A stretch of 64,000 bases of DNA, taken from positions 4,047,486 to 4,111,485 of the forward strand of contig NC_021184.1 in assembly GCF_000233715.2 (NCBI RefSeq). The letters run 5' to 3'. The DNA comes from Desulfoscipio gibsoniae DSM 7213 (GTDB lineage: Bacteria; Bacillota; Desulfotomaculia; Desulfotomaculales; Desulfallaceae). Both the position numbers and the translations under genes were made by a program. The notes below the pieces were generated by a model, which was given only the letters and a program-made list of their open reading frames with translations, was not told where the DNA came from and made no database searches. Positions 25,586 to 34,975 of the stretch are shown piece by piece (within the stretch, counting starts at the first letter, position 1; every line of letters starts with the position of its first letter).

Positions 25586-27277
25586 CTACTTCTCTTGCCT
25601 GGTCATTTGTTCATTCATATTAACGGCCTCGCCGTATTGATAAAGCAGCGCCTGGTAAATATCGTAGCCACCGCTTAAATTCACAGCGTCAAACCCGTTT
25701 TGCACCAGTATGCGGTAAGCGATATAGCCCCTTAAACCGATCTTGCAATAAATAATTATCCTTTTGTCCCGGGGTAATTCATTTAATCTTTTACGTAGGC
25801 TGTCCACCGGTATATGCACCGAGCCTTCTACATACCCCTGTTGACGTTCTTTATCCGTCCGTACGTCCAACAGGATATAACTGTCCTCGAGCAAGTTGTC
25901 CAGCTCTTCCCAGTGCATCACCCGCACATCGCCCTTTAAAATATTCGCCGCCGTAAAACCCGCCATGTTCACAGGGTCTTTGGCGGAAGAATACGGCGGG
26001 GCGTAAGCCAGTTCCAACTCCTCTAGGTCGTAAACAGTAAGCCCCATCCTTACCGCCGTAGCCAGCACGTCAATGCGCTTGTCCACCCCGTCCTTACCCA
26101 CTATTTGGGCTCCAAACAGAGTGCCGCCCTCGGGGGAAAAAATTATTTTTACAATCATCGGTATAGCCCCGGGATAATAAGCCGCGTGTGAGGGCGATAT
26201 GGTATATGATTTGGCGTAGGGGGTCCCCTTTAATTGCAGCATTTTTTCATTGTTCCCCGTGGCCGCCGCCGTTAGGTCGAACACTTTGATGATGGATGTG
26301 CCCTGGGAACCTTTAAATTCAACCTTTCGGCCGGCGATATTATCCGCCACTATCCTGGCCTGCTTGTTGGCGGGCCCGGCCAGGGGAATCAGGGCTGGCT
26401 GACCATTGACGATATCCTTTACTTCAATGGCGTCCCCCAGGGCGTATATATACGGGTCCGAGGTGCGCAGGCAATCATCAACTTTAATTCCACCCCGCTC
26501 GCCAATAGCAAGACCCGCATTCCGTGCCAGCCTGTTTTCCGGCTTTACCCCCACGGCCAGAAGCACTATATCTGCTTCTACTTTTCTACCGCTGCTTAAA
26601 GCCACCTCAATATTCCCTTGTCCGTCAAAGCTCTTGACCCCATCATTTAAAATAATCTCTATACCTTTATCCATCAGGGTTTTTTCCACCACTCTGGCCA
26701 TCTCCACATCCAGGGGCCCCATAATCTGCCCCGCCGCTTCCACTATGGTAACGTCCGTGCCCAGGTGCTTTAAATTCTCGGCCATCTCTATGCCAATGTA
26801 GCCCCCGCCGATTATCACCGCCCGGCGGGGCTTTTTCTCCGTTACCAGCGCCTTGAGCTGGTCGACATCAGCCATGTTTCTTAAAGTATAGATCCCTTCC
26901 CGGTTTATACCGGGTATGGAGGGAATAATTGGCGACGCCCCTGGTGAAAGGACCAGGTAGTCGTAGCTCTCCCGGTAAGTTTGGCCACTGGAAACCACTT
27001 CCACCTCCCGGGTGTCCCGGTGTATGGCAGTCACCTCGCTGTGGAGACGAATATCTATACTAAACCGTTCTTCCATCGCCTCTTCGGTCTGCACCAGCAG
27101 CTTGTCCCTTTCGTTGATCACGCCGCTAATGTAATAGGGCAGGCCGCAGTTGGCAAAGGATATATAGCCCCCCCGCTCAAACATTATAATCTCGACTGTT
27201 TCATCCAGCCTACGCAGCCTGGCGGCAGTGCCGGCCCCCCCGGCCACGCCGCCCACTATCAGCACTTTTTTGGGCAT
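25586..27277 (-). CDS. CoA-disulfide reductase fused to a rhodanese domain
   Basis: A 563-aa protein. Residues 1 to about 450 form a pyridine-nucleotide-disulfide oxidoreductase (GGVAGGAGTAARLRR for FAD, a second GGGYIGIEMAENL for NAD(P)H) with the single redox Cys at residue 44 in FANCGLPYY, as in CoA-disulfide reductases. The C-terminal ~100 residues are a rhodanese domain with the loop YCKIGLRG. Such fusions reduce CoA-disulfide or CoA-persulfide and polysulfide, fitting a sulfur-metabolising anaerobe. ATG 27277 has AAGGGGAT upstream. Confidence 0.87.
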   Translation of the reverse strand: MPKKVLIVGGVAGGAGTAARLRRLDETVEIIMFERGGYISFANCGLPYYISGVINERDKLLVQTEEAMEERFSIDIRLHSEVTAIHRDTREVEVVSSGQTYRESYDYLVLSPGASPIIPSIPGINREGIYTLRNMADVDQLKALVTEKKPRRAVIIGGGYIGIEMAENLKHLGTDVTIVEAAGQIMGPLDVEMARVVEKTLMDKGIEIILNDGVKSFDGQGNIEVALSSGRKVEADIVLLAVGVKPENRLARNAGLAIGERGGIKVDDCLRTSDPYIYALGDAIEVKDIVNGQPALIPLAGPANKQARIVADNIAGRKVEFKGSQGTSIIKVFDLTAAATGNNEKMLQLKGTPYAKSYTISPSHAAYYPGAIPMIVKIIFSPEGGTLFGAQIVGKDGVDKRIDVLATAVRMGLTVYDLEELELAYAPPYSSAKDPVNMAGFTAANILKGDVRVMHWEELDNLLEDSYILLDVRTDKERQQGYVEGSVHIPVDSLRKRLNELPRDKRIIIYCKIGLRGYIAYRILVQNGFDAVNLSGGYDIYQALLYQYGEAVNMNEQMTRQEK

Positions 27278-27652
27278 CAATTCATCCCCTTAAATTATGT
27301 TTTAGTATTCTAGTTATTTTACCCGCGCCCGTATAATTTACCCTGACTAATTGCCGCCTGCCGCCCGCGCATGATATCCCCACTTTGGCAGATGGTATTA
27401 GTACCTCTATGTGCAAACTTATCAAGATTATCTAAAACTTACTGATGATAAGGAAACCGCTGTGTTAAATGCCGCTTTATCCTTGCTCTGTACCGGGTGT
27501 GGTCTGCGCTCGTAGGTGTGGCCGTTCCATTTATAGAAATAACACACTTGAGCAATCACGGAATCAATGATGAGTTAATTTGGCAGGAATGGTTCTTTGA
27601 GCCTACCAGCAGGATTGTGCCGGGAATGCCTTCATAAAGAATACAATTAAAA
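27278..27652. other. Intergenic region with an open remnant
   Basis: About 375 bp. On the minus strand around 27440-27570 a 45-codon open stretch (contains YFYKWNGHTYERRPHPV) looks protein-like but has no start and no recognised family. It may be the tail of a lost gene. Confidence 0.3.
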
Positions 27653-28153
27653 TTAGTAAAACCACTTCGTCGGCAGCAAAAAAGCCCACGGTGTTGTAAT
27701 AATTGCAATGGTAATTGCCAATTTAAACCTTAGTTGTTTTTCGATTATTATTTTTTTCCAGGTAAACTTATAGTTAAATATAAATATAAATAACGATGAT
27801 ACAAGCATAGCAAATACCATAATTATGATCGCTACTGGATTGCTAAACGGGTCATAATTAATTGCCGAAATCACCTCATGCGGCAACCCTGTATTTGATA
27901 TAAAAAATAATATTGAAGCACCTATTATATCTGCTAAGAAACCAAACATCCAAACTTTCAATATGCTTTGCTTATAGAATCTTTTAAGATCTAATTCTAA
28001 TATATTACCCAACTTAAATATAAAGAAGCAAACCAATATGACCAGTGAATCAATAAGCAGATTGCCTATCAAAGTAATAATAACAATCGGGGGAAAAAAG
28101 AATAGCAAAAACCACGCGGGAAAAATTACATTATATAACTTAATTTGTTTCAA
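27653..28153 (-). CDS. Hypothetical membrane protein
   Basis: A 166-aa, Ile/Phe-rich protein with about five hydrophobic segments and no recognised family. The start is TTG at 28153 with AAAGGAGAT 7 nt upstream; the second codon onward reads KQIKLYN. Low GC compared with neighbours. It sits beside the 16S rRNA fragment, in a region that looks rearranged. Confidence 0.55.
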   Translation of the reverse strand: MKQIKLYNVIFPAWFLLFFFPPIVIITLIGNLLIDSLVILVCFFIFKLGNILELDLKRFYKQSILKVWMFGFLADIIGASILFFISNTGLPHEVISAINYDPFSNPVAIIIMVFAMLVSSLFIFIFNYKFTWKKIIIEKQLRFKLAITIAIITTPWAFLLPTKWFY

Positions 28154-28290
28154 TTCTATCTCCTTTAATCGGTTTACTATTTTGCAACATTTAACGCAGC
28201 GCCCTCCTTGAACCTCTTTTGATAATAATCGTCAGTATACTTGAGTATATCACGCACATTACTTAACCACCAACCACTATTTTCTCCGTA

Positions 28291-28396
28291 GAAAGAAGGT
28301 GATCCAGCCACACCTTCCGATAGGGCTACCTTGTTACGACTTCACCCCAATTACCGACCCCACCTTCGACGGCTGCTTCCTTGCGGCTAGCTCACC
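28291..28396 (-). rRNA. Decayed fragment of the 3' end of 16S rRNA
   Basis: About 106 bp matching, on the minus strand, the last ~105 nt of 16S rRNA, including GAAGTCGTAACAAGGTAGCC and GGATCACCT. The anti-Shine-Dalgarno end reads CCTTCTTTC in place of CCTCCTTTC, and at least two other usually invariant bases differ. No further 16S, spacer tRNA or 23S sequence adjoins it, so it is a pseudogene fragment. Confidence 0.9.
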
Positions 28397-28410
28397 GATT
28401 AAAAAATAAT

Positions 28411-28441
28411 CTGCCAATGTTTACAACAGGCAGGTTTTTTT
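28411..28441 (+). terminator. Hairpin with T-run overlapping the GntR promoter
   Basis: CTGCC (28411-28415) pairs with GGCAG (28429-28433), followed by G and seven T. The -35 box of the downstream promoter lies in the loop. Confidence 0.55.
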
Positions 28442-28448
28442 ATATAAT
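28421..28448 (+). promoter_or_regulatory. Promoter of the GntR-ABC operon
   Basis: TTACAA at 28421-28426, a 16-nt spacer, then TATAAT at 28443-28448. The inverted repeat that follows is the likely operator. Confidence 0.6.
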
Positions 28449-28452
28449 AGCC

Positions 28453-28471
28453 GTACTAGCACTAATAGTAC
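28453..28471 (+). promoter_or_regulatory. Putative operator of the GntR regulator
   Basis: GTACTA-N7-TAGTAC, an exact inverted repeat 4 bp after the -10 box. Spacing and position fit a YtrA-type GntR repressor that controls its own operon. Confidence 0.6.
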
Positions 28472-28496
28472 AGTTAACACGGAAAGGAGGGAGTTA

Positions 28497-28892
28497 ATGT
28501 TTGATCTGGATTTAAGAAGCAGGCACCCTATTTACGAACAACTGGTGGAAAGATTTAAAGAGCTGATTATCAGCGAAGTTTTAAAAACCGATGAACAATT
28601 GCCTTCAGTGCGGGTACTTGCAAGCCAACTAACTATAAATCCCAATACTATTCAAAAAGCCTACCGGGAGATGGAAAGACAGGGCTACATTTATTCAATA
28701 CCCGGAAAGGGCAACTTTGTCGCCCGGGTAATGCGCGAAGGGAATGCCGAGAAATTAGCCAGGCTTAGGGAAGAACTTGTTAAGATTTTATCTGAAGCTA
28801 TTTATTTAGGCATGAAAAAGGAAGAAATCATTAAAATCATCTCAGAGCTATATGTCATGGTCAAGGGGGGAGAGAAAAGTGATAGAAGCTAG
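28497..28892 (+). CDS. GntR-family regulator, YtrA subfamily
   Basis: A 131-aa protein: an N-terminal winged helix (PSVRVLASQLTINPNTIQKAYREME) and only a short helical C-terminal dimerisation part, as in the YtrA subfamily that controls ABC exporters. GGAGGGAG precedes the ATG. The 3' end overlaps the ATPase gene by 14 bp. The inducer may be a cell-envelope stress or antibiotic, judging from YtrA relatives; that is inference. Confidence 0.85.
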   Translation: MFDLDLRSRHPIYEQLVERFKELIISEVLKTDEQLPSVRVLASQLTINPNTIQKAYREMERQGYIYSIPGKGNFVARVMREGNAEKLARLREELVKILSEAIYLGMKKEEIIKIISELYVMVKGGEKSDRS

Positions 28893-29781
28893 AAATATAA
28901 GCAAAATGTTTGATGATTCGGTAGCGCTGGCCGATGTCAGTATAAACGTAAAAAAGGGTTCAATTTATGGCTTGGTGGGTTCAAACGGCGCCGGGAAAAC
29001 AACATTATTGAAAATATTGGCAGGGATTTATCGCCAGGACCAGGGGGAGGTTCTGATCGATAACCAAAAGGTGTTTGAGAATATAGATATTAAGTCTAAA
29101 ACAGTCTTTATTCCGGACTCGTTATATTTCTTCTCTCAATATACTGTCAAGGATATGGCTAGATTTTATCAAAGGATTTACGACAACTGGAATGAGGAAC
29201 GTTATCAAAAACTAAAAAATGTTTTTCAGCTTGATGAGCATAAGAAAATACAACGCATGTCCAAAGGAATGCAAAGACAGGCTGCTTTCTGGCTGGCTTT
29301 AGCGTTAAAACCTGATTATTTGATTTTAGATGAGCCCTTAGATGGTTTGGACCCTGTTATGAGGCGAAAGGTTAGAAATTTAATTATTCAAGATACAGCC
29401 GACAGGGAGATGACGGTGTTGATATCATCCCATAATTTAAGGGAACTTGAAGATCTGTGCGACTGTATAGGTGTCTTGCATCAAGGCAGATTGATTGTGG
29501 AGAAGGAACTGGATGATTTGAAATCCGACATACATAAGGTACAGGCTGCTTTTCCGGATGATGTTCCAGAAAACATATTTGAAAATGATGATGTCCTATA
29601 CCGGGAAAAAAGAGGCAGTGTCCAGCTGTTCATTATCAGAGGGAAAAAGGATGAAGTCATCAAAAACGTCTCCCAACATCATCCCTTGATATTAGATATT
29701 TTGCCTCTGACATTGGAAGAAATATTTATTTATGAGATGGGGGAGATCGGCTATGAGATCAAAAACGTCATTTTTAAATAA
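28879..29781 (+). CDS. ABC transporter ATP-binding protein
   Basis: A 300-aa ATPase with Walker A GSNGAGKTTLLK, the signature motif MSKGMQRQA (variant of LSGGQ), Walker B YLILDEPLDGLD and the H-loop SSHN. Its type is that of YtrB/BcrA-like exporter ATPases. The C-terminal ~90 residues are a non-conserved extension. I choose GTG 28879 (GGGGGGAG upstream) because the ATG 9 codons earlier lacks a site. The stop overlaps the permease gene. Confidence 0.87.
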   Translation: MIEARNISKMFDDSVALADVSINVKKGSIYGLVGSNGAGKTTLLKILAGIYRQDQGEVLIDNQKVFENIDIKSKTVFIPDSLYFFSQYTVKDMARFYQRIYDNWNEERYQKLKNVFQLDEHKKIQRMSKGMQRQAAFWLALALKPDYLILDEPLDGLDPVMRRKVRNLIIQDTADREMTVLISSHNLRELEDLCDCIGVLHQGRLIVEKELDDLKSDIHKVQAAFPDDVPENIFENDDVLYREKRGSVQLFIIRGKKDEVIKNVSQHHPLILDILPLTLEEIFIYEMGEIGYEIKNVIFK

Positions 29782-31852
29782 AGGCTTTCTAATAAACGAT
29801 TTTAGAAAATACAGTTGGGTGGCGGTGGCCTACACCCTGGCCCTAATCTTTATAATTCCGTTGAATATAGTAATGATGCTGGGTAACGAATATATTATTG
29901 ATAAAAATGTTTTTAAAAGTCTTTTTTTATTCAATAACCAGGAATTACAGTGCATTTTAGTTTTGACGGTACCGGTTGGACTGGCTGTTCTCTTATTTCG
30001 CTACCTGCATGTCAGGACATCGGCCGATTCGCTGCACAGCCTTCCCGTTAAAAGAAGCAGCATTTACAGAAGCCACATTCTGGTCGGGATTGTATTGTTG
30101 ATTTTGCCGGTATTGATTACAGGGATTATCTCTATTATATTACAACTGTTTCTTGACCTGGGCAGTTACTACAGCATTAACGATGTATTCAGGTGGATAG
30201 GCATAACCACCTTGATGAATTTAACGATTTTCCTTACCTGTGTATTTGTTGGTATGCTGGTGGGCATTTCGACGGTGCAGGGCGTTTTAACTTATATTCT
30301 CTTGTTTTTTCCGGTGGGCATAACTGTTTTAATCACCTATAATCTTGAATTTTTTGTATATGGCTTTTTGTTTAACATGGATTACCAATTGGAAAAACTC
30401 TCCCCCATCACTAGAATTTTAGAAGGCTTTTACCCTATAAAAGAACGATTCATGAGCGGTGCTGAAGTACTGGCTTATGTGGCAATCTGCCTGGTTCTAT
30501 ATTTGTTGGCTGATTATCTGTATAAAATAAGAAATCTGGAAGCTGCCACCCAGTCAATTGCTTTTAGAAAACCGCGTAATGTTTTTAAATACGGCGTTAC
30601 CTTTTGCACCATGCTGCTGGGGGGACTTTATTTTCAGCACACACAGCAGACCCTTGCCTGGGCGGTTTTTGGATATTTGGCAGGTTCTTTGATCGGCTAT
30701 GTGGTGGCCGAAATAGTACTGCAAAAATCCCTGGGCTTCTTTAAAGAAGCAAAGAGCTTTAAAGGCTATGCGGTTTTTGGCGCGGTGGTTATAGTTATGA
30801 TGTTGGGAATCAGGTTCGACTTGATTGGATATGAAAAAAGGCTGCCGGAATTGGGGGAAGTCCAACAGGTTTATTTCAATGATAATTTTTATCAATATAA
30901 CAGCCAAGAAAAATACACTACTGTTTTTTTCTCCGATCCCAATAATTTACAACACATTTACCGGCTTCATGAAAATATCATTGAAGATAAAGGGCAAAAT
31001 TATTTGACCGGAAAGCAAAACCAAAAAAGAGATGCCATTTTTATTTACCATTTAAGTGATGGGAGCACCATGACCAGAGGTTATCGAATTGATTATGATA
31101 AATACACCAATTATATAAAACCCATCCATGAATCCAAAGAATATAAGGAAATACATTATGATATTCTTCATGTCAACCCTGCCGACGTAGAGAAAATCAC
31201 CTTGCGTCCCAATATGAGATCCAGTAAATACAAAGAGGCGGTAATATTAGATCCGGCGGAGATAAAAGAAGCGATTGATACTATGAAACAGGATGTTACG
31301 ATGGCAACTTATGAACAGATGACGGGGCAAAAGGAACCATGGGCCAGTGTCAGCTTGTTAATTGCCAATAATAAGCTGGACAATTATCCGAAATTGGTTG
31401 AATCTCAGCCTCAAACCACCAAACAGTACGATAGAGATAAGCATATCAATGCCTCCTGGCATAAATACGATTATTTGCTGGAAAACTGGCTGAAGGAGAA
31501 AGGTTATTATCAAAAGGCCAGAGTTTTACCGGAAGAAATATCCTATGCTGTGGCGGAAAAGATAGAAAGCCGGGAGCAGTGGGAGGAAAAAAGAATGCGG
31601 GGGTTTGAGGAAACAGGAAACACAGGCGATGAAGATGTTAGAAGATTAGAAATCACGGATAAAAACCAAATTGAAACCTGCTTGAGGGAATATCGCTATC
31701 AATGGGTTTTGGATGAATCCTTCACTCAAAATACTGCCAGTGACGATAGATATATAATCAGCTTTTACGGAGAGGATAAAGAGCGTTTAAATTACGGCTG
31801 TTTTACAGGCGACAATGTACCTGATTTTATCAAGGCATATTTTGCAGAGTAA
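29753..31852 (+). CDS. ABC transporter permease with large C-terminal soluble domain
   Basis: A 699-aa protein. The first ~370 residues contain about eight membrane spans; the last ~330 are soluble and charged. This layout is seen in clostridial YtrC/YtrD-like permeases (I recall the tail being called DUF6449, not verified). ATG 29753 has GGGGGAG 7 nt upstream and overlaps the ATPase 3' end. It completes a three-gene exporter operon, probably for peptide antibiotics or envelope stress. Confidence 0.75.
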   Translation: MRSKTSFLNKGFLINDFRKYSWVAVAYTLALIFIIPLNIVMMLGNEYIIDKNVFKSLFLFNNQELQCILVLTVPVGLAVLLFRYLHVRTSADSLHSLPVKRSSIYRSHILVGIVLLILPVLITGIISIILQLFLDLGSYYSINDVFRWIGITTLMNLTIFLTCVFVGMLVGISTVQGVLTYILLFFPVGITVLITYNLEFFVYGFLFNMDYQLEKLSPITRILEGFYPIKERFMSGAEVLAYVAICLVLYLLADYLYKIRNLEAATQSIAFRKPRNVFKYGVTFCTMLLGGLYFQHTQQTLAWAVFGYLAGSLIGYVVAEIVLQKSLGFFKEAKSFKGYAVFGAVVIVMMLGIRFDLIGYEKRLPELGEVQQVYFNDNFYQYNSQEKYTTVFFSDPNNLQHIYRLHENIIEDKGQNYLTGKQNQKRDAIFIYHLSDGSTMTRGYRIDYDKYTNYIKPIHESKEYKEIHYDILHVNPADVEKITLRPNMRSSKYKEAVILDPAEIKEAIDTMKQDVTMATYEQMTGQKEPWASVSLLIANNKLDNYPKLVESQPQTTKQYDRDKHINASWHKYDYLLENWLKEKGYYQKARVLPEEISYAVAEKIESREQWEEKRMRGFEETGNTGDEDVRRLEITDKNQIETCLREYRYQWVLDESFTQNTASDDRYIISFYGEDKERLNYGCFTGDNVPDFIKAYFAE

Positions 31853-31903
31853 CTGCGCAACATTTATCCGCATTGCCCGGGAGCATATGCTGTTAACCCG
31901 GGT

Positions 31904-31980
31904 TGGGGCAGCGTTGGTCACCGCGTAATGCGTACATGGTGACCAACGCCGGCTGCTCTCATTTGTTGGCGAAAATTTTA
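31904..31980. repeat. 77-bp repeat element, copy 1
   Basis: Identical to 32735-32811 except for one base (C at 31921). It contains an inverted repeat (GTTGGTCACC/GGTGACCAAC plus GCAGC/GCTGC) and ends GAAAATTTTA. The two copies flank the sigma-like gene and the fragment after it. Confidence 0.9.
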
Positions 31981-32045
31981 TACAAATATCAATGCATTGC
32001 TCAGTAACCCGTTAACCGCATTTTTGAACGAAAAGGGGAAGGGAC

Positions 32046-32549
32046 ATGCCCAAACTGGGTGAAATGTTTAAGCAGGGTAATTCTTCCGAGCAAATAGTAA
32101 ATTTACTCTACAACACAGGCTACAGATTAACCGGTAGTCACAAGAAAACTCAAGAACTGTTAAAGGGCGTTTTTAAAGCATTAGACGGTGATATAAATTT
32201 AAATACAGCTTTGATAAACCTGTGTTTAATATACAGAAATAAAGCCACAACGGGTTGGACCCCAAATTTACCTAAAGACTTACCTAGAGCTAAAAGCAGC
32301 CCGCCGACCAAAGACAATAGTACAAACAAAATCCAAGCAGCTCTTTTAACGCTACCGCCTACAGAAAGGCTAGTATTGGTTTTGCGAGATATATTAGGAC
32401 TGAGTTATGTCGAGATAGCAGAGATGACCGGTATAGAAAAAATAGCTGTAACCCGGCTGCTGAATACGGGACGGTGGGAACTACGAAAACAATTAGTACC
32501 GCCTCCGGGGCAAATCAGGCTGCATGAAAAATATTCTGCAGCGAAGTAA
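32046..32549 (+). CDS. Sigma-70-region-4-like protein
   Basis: A 167-aa protein. Residues ~95-150 are a good sigma region 4 (LPPTERLVLVLRDILGLSYVEIAEMTG then AVTRLLNTGR, quoted in parts). The N-terminal part shows only a weak region-2-like helix pair (YNTGYRLTGS..., LLKGVFKAL). It may be a degenerate ECF sigma factor or a sigma-like DNA-binding regulator. GGGAAGGGAC lies before the ATG. It has no anti-sigma partner and is bracketed by 77-bp repeats. Confidence 0.65.
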   Translation: MPKLGEMFKQGNSSEQIVNLLYNTGYRLTGSHKKTQELLKGVFKALDGDINLNTALINLCLIYRNKATTGWTPNLPKDLPRAKSSPPTKDNSTNKIQAALLTLPPTERLVLVLRDILGLSYVEIAEMTGIEKIAVTRLLNTGRWELRKQLVPPPGQIRLHEKYSAAK

Positions 32550-32578
32550 GTTTTTTAAATGTATAAAACTTGTACCAT

Positions 32579-32704
32579 GCGCCAAAAGGACTGGATCAGG
32601 AGTTGGAAGAATACTTTGAGTACCTTGAGTATCTTAAAATAGAAGATGAAGTGATTCAAGAGCACGGTTACCGGTCCAGAGCCGGAACTCGCACCACCAT
32701 CTAG
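32579..32704 (+). pseudogene. C-terminal fragment of an unknown protein
   Basis: A 41-codon open stretch with no start. It reads GLDQELEEYFEYLEYLKIED then VIQEHGYRSRAGTRTTI and a TAG. Its composition is protein-like, and it ends just before the second 77-bp repeat. No family recognised. Confidence 0.4.
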
Positions 32705-32734
32705 GTTAATAGCATTGTAGGTACCACCTAGGTG

Positions 32735-32811
32735 TGGGGCAGCGTTGGTCATCGCGTAATGCGTACATGGTGACCAACGCCGGCTGCTCTCATTTGTTGG
32801 CGAAAATTTTA
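32735..32811. repeat. 77-bp repeat element, copy 2
   Basis: Second copy of the element at 31904-31980, same orientation, T instead of C at 32752. ACCTAGGT lies directly before it. It could be a small non-autonomous mobile element or a REP-like sequence. Confidence 0.9.
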
Positions 32812-32825
32812 TTATAAAAATTTTA

Positions 32826-33229
32826 TCAAGAACCGGTTTCTTTTTGGATTTCACTTGGTGAATGAATACTTTTATCAATTCCTATAAGGAGGATGTATGC
32901 TAAAATTCCGATTCCAAGTCCCCATGTCGATCCTTTCAAGGCAATAAGCATGGCTATAAATAGTGTAATCCCTCTTTCTATGTTACTGTTGACCATTGAC
33001 ATGGCTATATAGGCGCAAGCAAAACCTGTCAATAACAAAGTTAGTGACAGCGCAACTGGCATCAGAGGGATTATAAAAGTTACTACTGGCGCAAAAAATA
33101 AAAGTGGCAGTGCTCCCCTTGCAACACGTCAAGCCAGTAAACTTTAACATGAATAAATGGTATTCTTGCAGTAAATGGTCCCCAATTAATTCCTGGCTGC
33201 ACCGAACCATATTCTCTTTCTATTGCCAT
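32826..33229 (-). pseudogene. Frameshifted small membrane protein, probable transporter remnant
   Basis: The ATG at 33229 opens a frame reading MAIEREYGSVQPGINWGPF and on to WLDVLQG. That frame then stops, but the sequence continues in another frame as ALPLLFFAPVV and the hydrophobic stretch ending SPSEIQKETGS. One inserted base (or two deleted) near 33115 (a GGGGA run) explains it. The N-terminus resembles that of large purine/benzoate-type permeases, but only about 130 residues remain, so it is probably an internally deleted and frameshifted transporter. Confidence 0.55.
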
Positions 33230-33398
33230 TTTCAAAAAGCCCCCGATCTTTCATATCTTAATTAAAATACATCCCGTAAAAATACCACCTGCTCCGTTTT
33301 ATACAGGTTTCAAGCAAGTGGTCAGCTAATGTATAAGCTATTTAGCCCAAATATAATTTCTTAATATCAACATTTTCATAATATTATGATATTTCTAA

Positions 33399-34929
33399 CT
33401 ATTTTTTATATTTTTCTCTTAACCTATTTTTCAAAACTTTCCCTGTAGCGTTTCTTGGTAGGTCGGAAATAAATTCAATTGATCGAGGAGTTTTATAACC
33501 AGCTAAATTTTCTCTGCAAAACTTAATGATACCCTCCGGATCTTCTTGCTGTCCAGATTTTAACACTATAACAGCATGAACTCTTTCACCCCATTTTTCA
33601 TCAGAAACACCAATAACTGCCGCATCAGCTATCGCTGGGTGTTGGTATAGAACACTTTCTACCTCTTTAGAAGAAACGTTTTCGCTACCACTGAGAATCA
33701 TGTCCTTTTTCCTATCAACAACGTATAAATAACCATTGCTATCAAAGTAACCGATATCGTTTGTATGCAGCCAACCCTCGCGTAGAGTTTGGGTGTTCTC
33801 TTCCGGCATCTCCCAGTAACCGAGCATCACATTTGGCCCCCTAGCGATAATTTCGCCACGATGGCCAACCGGCAAATCATTATCTTGATCGTCAACAATT
33901 TTTACCCGTGTAAGAAATACTTCTCTTCCTGAGTGTTCGTTATATCGTCCTTCCAAAATATCTTGCCTTGTTACCGCGTCAATGGTAATAAAAGGAGACG
34001 CTTCTGTCTGAGCAAAAGAAACATACATAACTTCCAAATTCGGTAAAATATTAAATAGCTCTGTAGCAATTTTACCAGGCATCGGGCTACCCCCTGTAAT
34101 AACAGTGCGCAGCGAACTCAGGTCATATTGCTTATAATTTATTTCCGAGTTTACTAACATAGTTAACGGGCCGGCAGTTGTTACTACTTTAGTAATACTT
34201 TCCTGTTGAATTCTTTCGTAAAATTTCTCGGCTTTATATTCTTCAAAAACTAATGTACAACCTGTAGCCAACATCCCCATTGCCATACATCCCATCACAT
34301 GGAATAACGGTGCTGGGTAATAAACTATATCATCGTGAGTAATACAAACGCTTAAGTTTTCGTTAGCCGCATTGGCCGAAATATTTCCGTGTGATAGCAT
34401 AACACCTTTAGGCATTGAAGTTGTTCCGCTTGTATAACTGATAACCGCCAGGTCTTTAGCTGATATTTCCACATTAGGCTCTAGCGGCGAAGATTCTTTA
34501 ATTTTACTTTCATATAACATGTAGCCGTCAGCCGGTTCCATAGAAATAAAGTGTTTTATAGTAGGTATATGGGATCGGATTGAATCAATAATATTTGTAT
34601 ATTCACTGCCGACAATAATTGCTTTTGGCCGGCAATTATTGATAATGTAAATTAATTCTCTTTCGACCAGCCGGTAATTCAAAGGTACGGCAACCAGACC
34701 GCCCAGGGTAATACCGTAATAAAACTCTAAATACCAGGGACAAGTTTTATCTAGAAACGCCACCCGATCACCTTTTTCCAAACCTAAATTTAAAAGCATA
34801 TTGGCCAATCTGTTACACCGCTGCGTAAATTCATCAAAAGTATATCTTACAGAATTATTAGCTACGGCTAGTTTTTCAGGATTACGTTCTTTGTTCCTAG
34901 TATATTAAATCTCTTGTTGTTGGTAACAT
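33399..34929 (-). pseudogene. Acyl-CoA ligase (AMP-forming) with a 5' frameshift
   Basis: The adenylation motif SYTSGTTSMPKGVMLSHGN and the C-terminal PRNATGKVLKNRLRE identify a medium/long-chain or aryl acyl-CoA ligase. The uninterrupted frame starts only at 34808 (469 aa) and lacks the first ~40 residues. The missing part is present upstream in another frame: ATG 34929, ten nt after AAGGAGG, reads MLPTTRDLIY, and one extra T near 34898-34901 separates it from RNKERNPEKLAVANN and the rest. With that base removed the product is 509 aa, normal for the family. It is the last gene of the beta-oxidation cluster. Either a real mutation or a sequencing error. Confidence 0.8.
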
Positions 34930-34975
34930 AACAAGATAACCTCCTTACTTAAATTTGCATAAATTGTTTCTTTTA

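Noticed and set aside
32555-32878. 107-aa minus-strand frame
   Set aside because: It runs through the 77-bp repeat and antisense to a protein-like fragment; no start signal.
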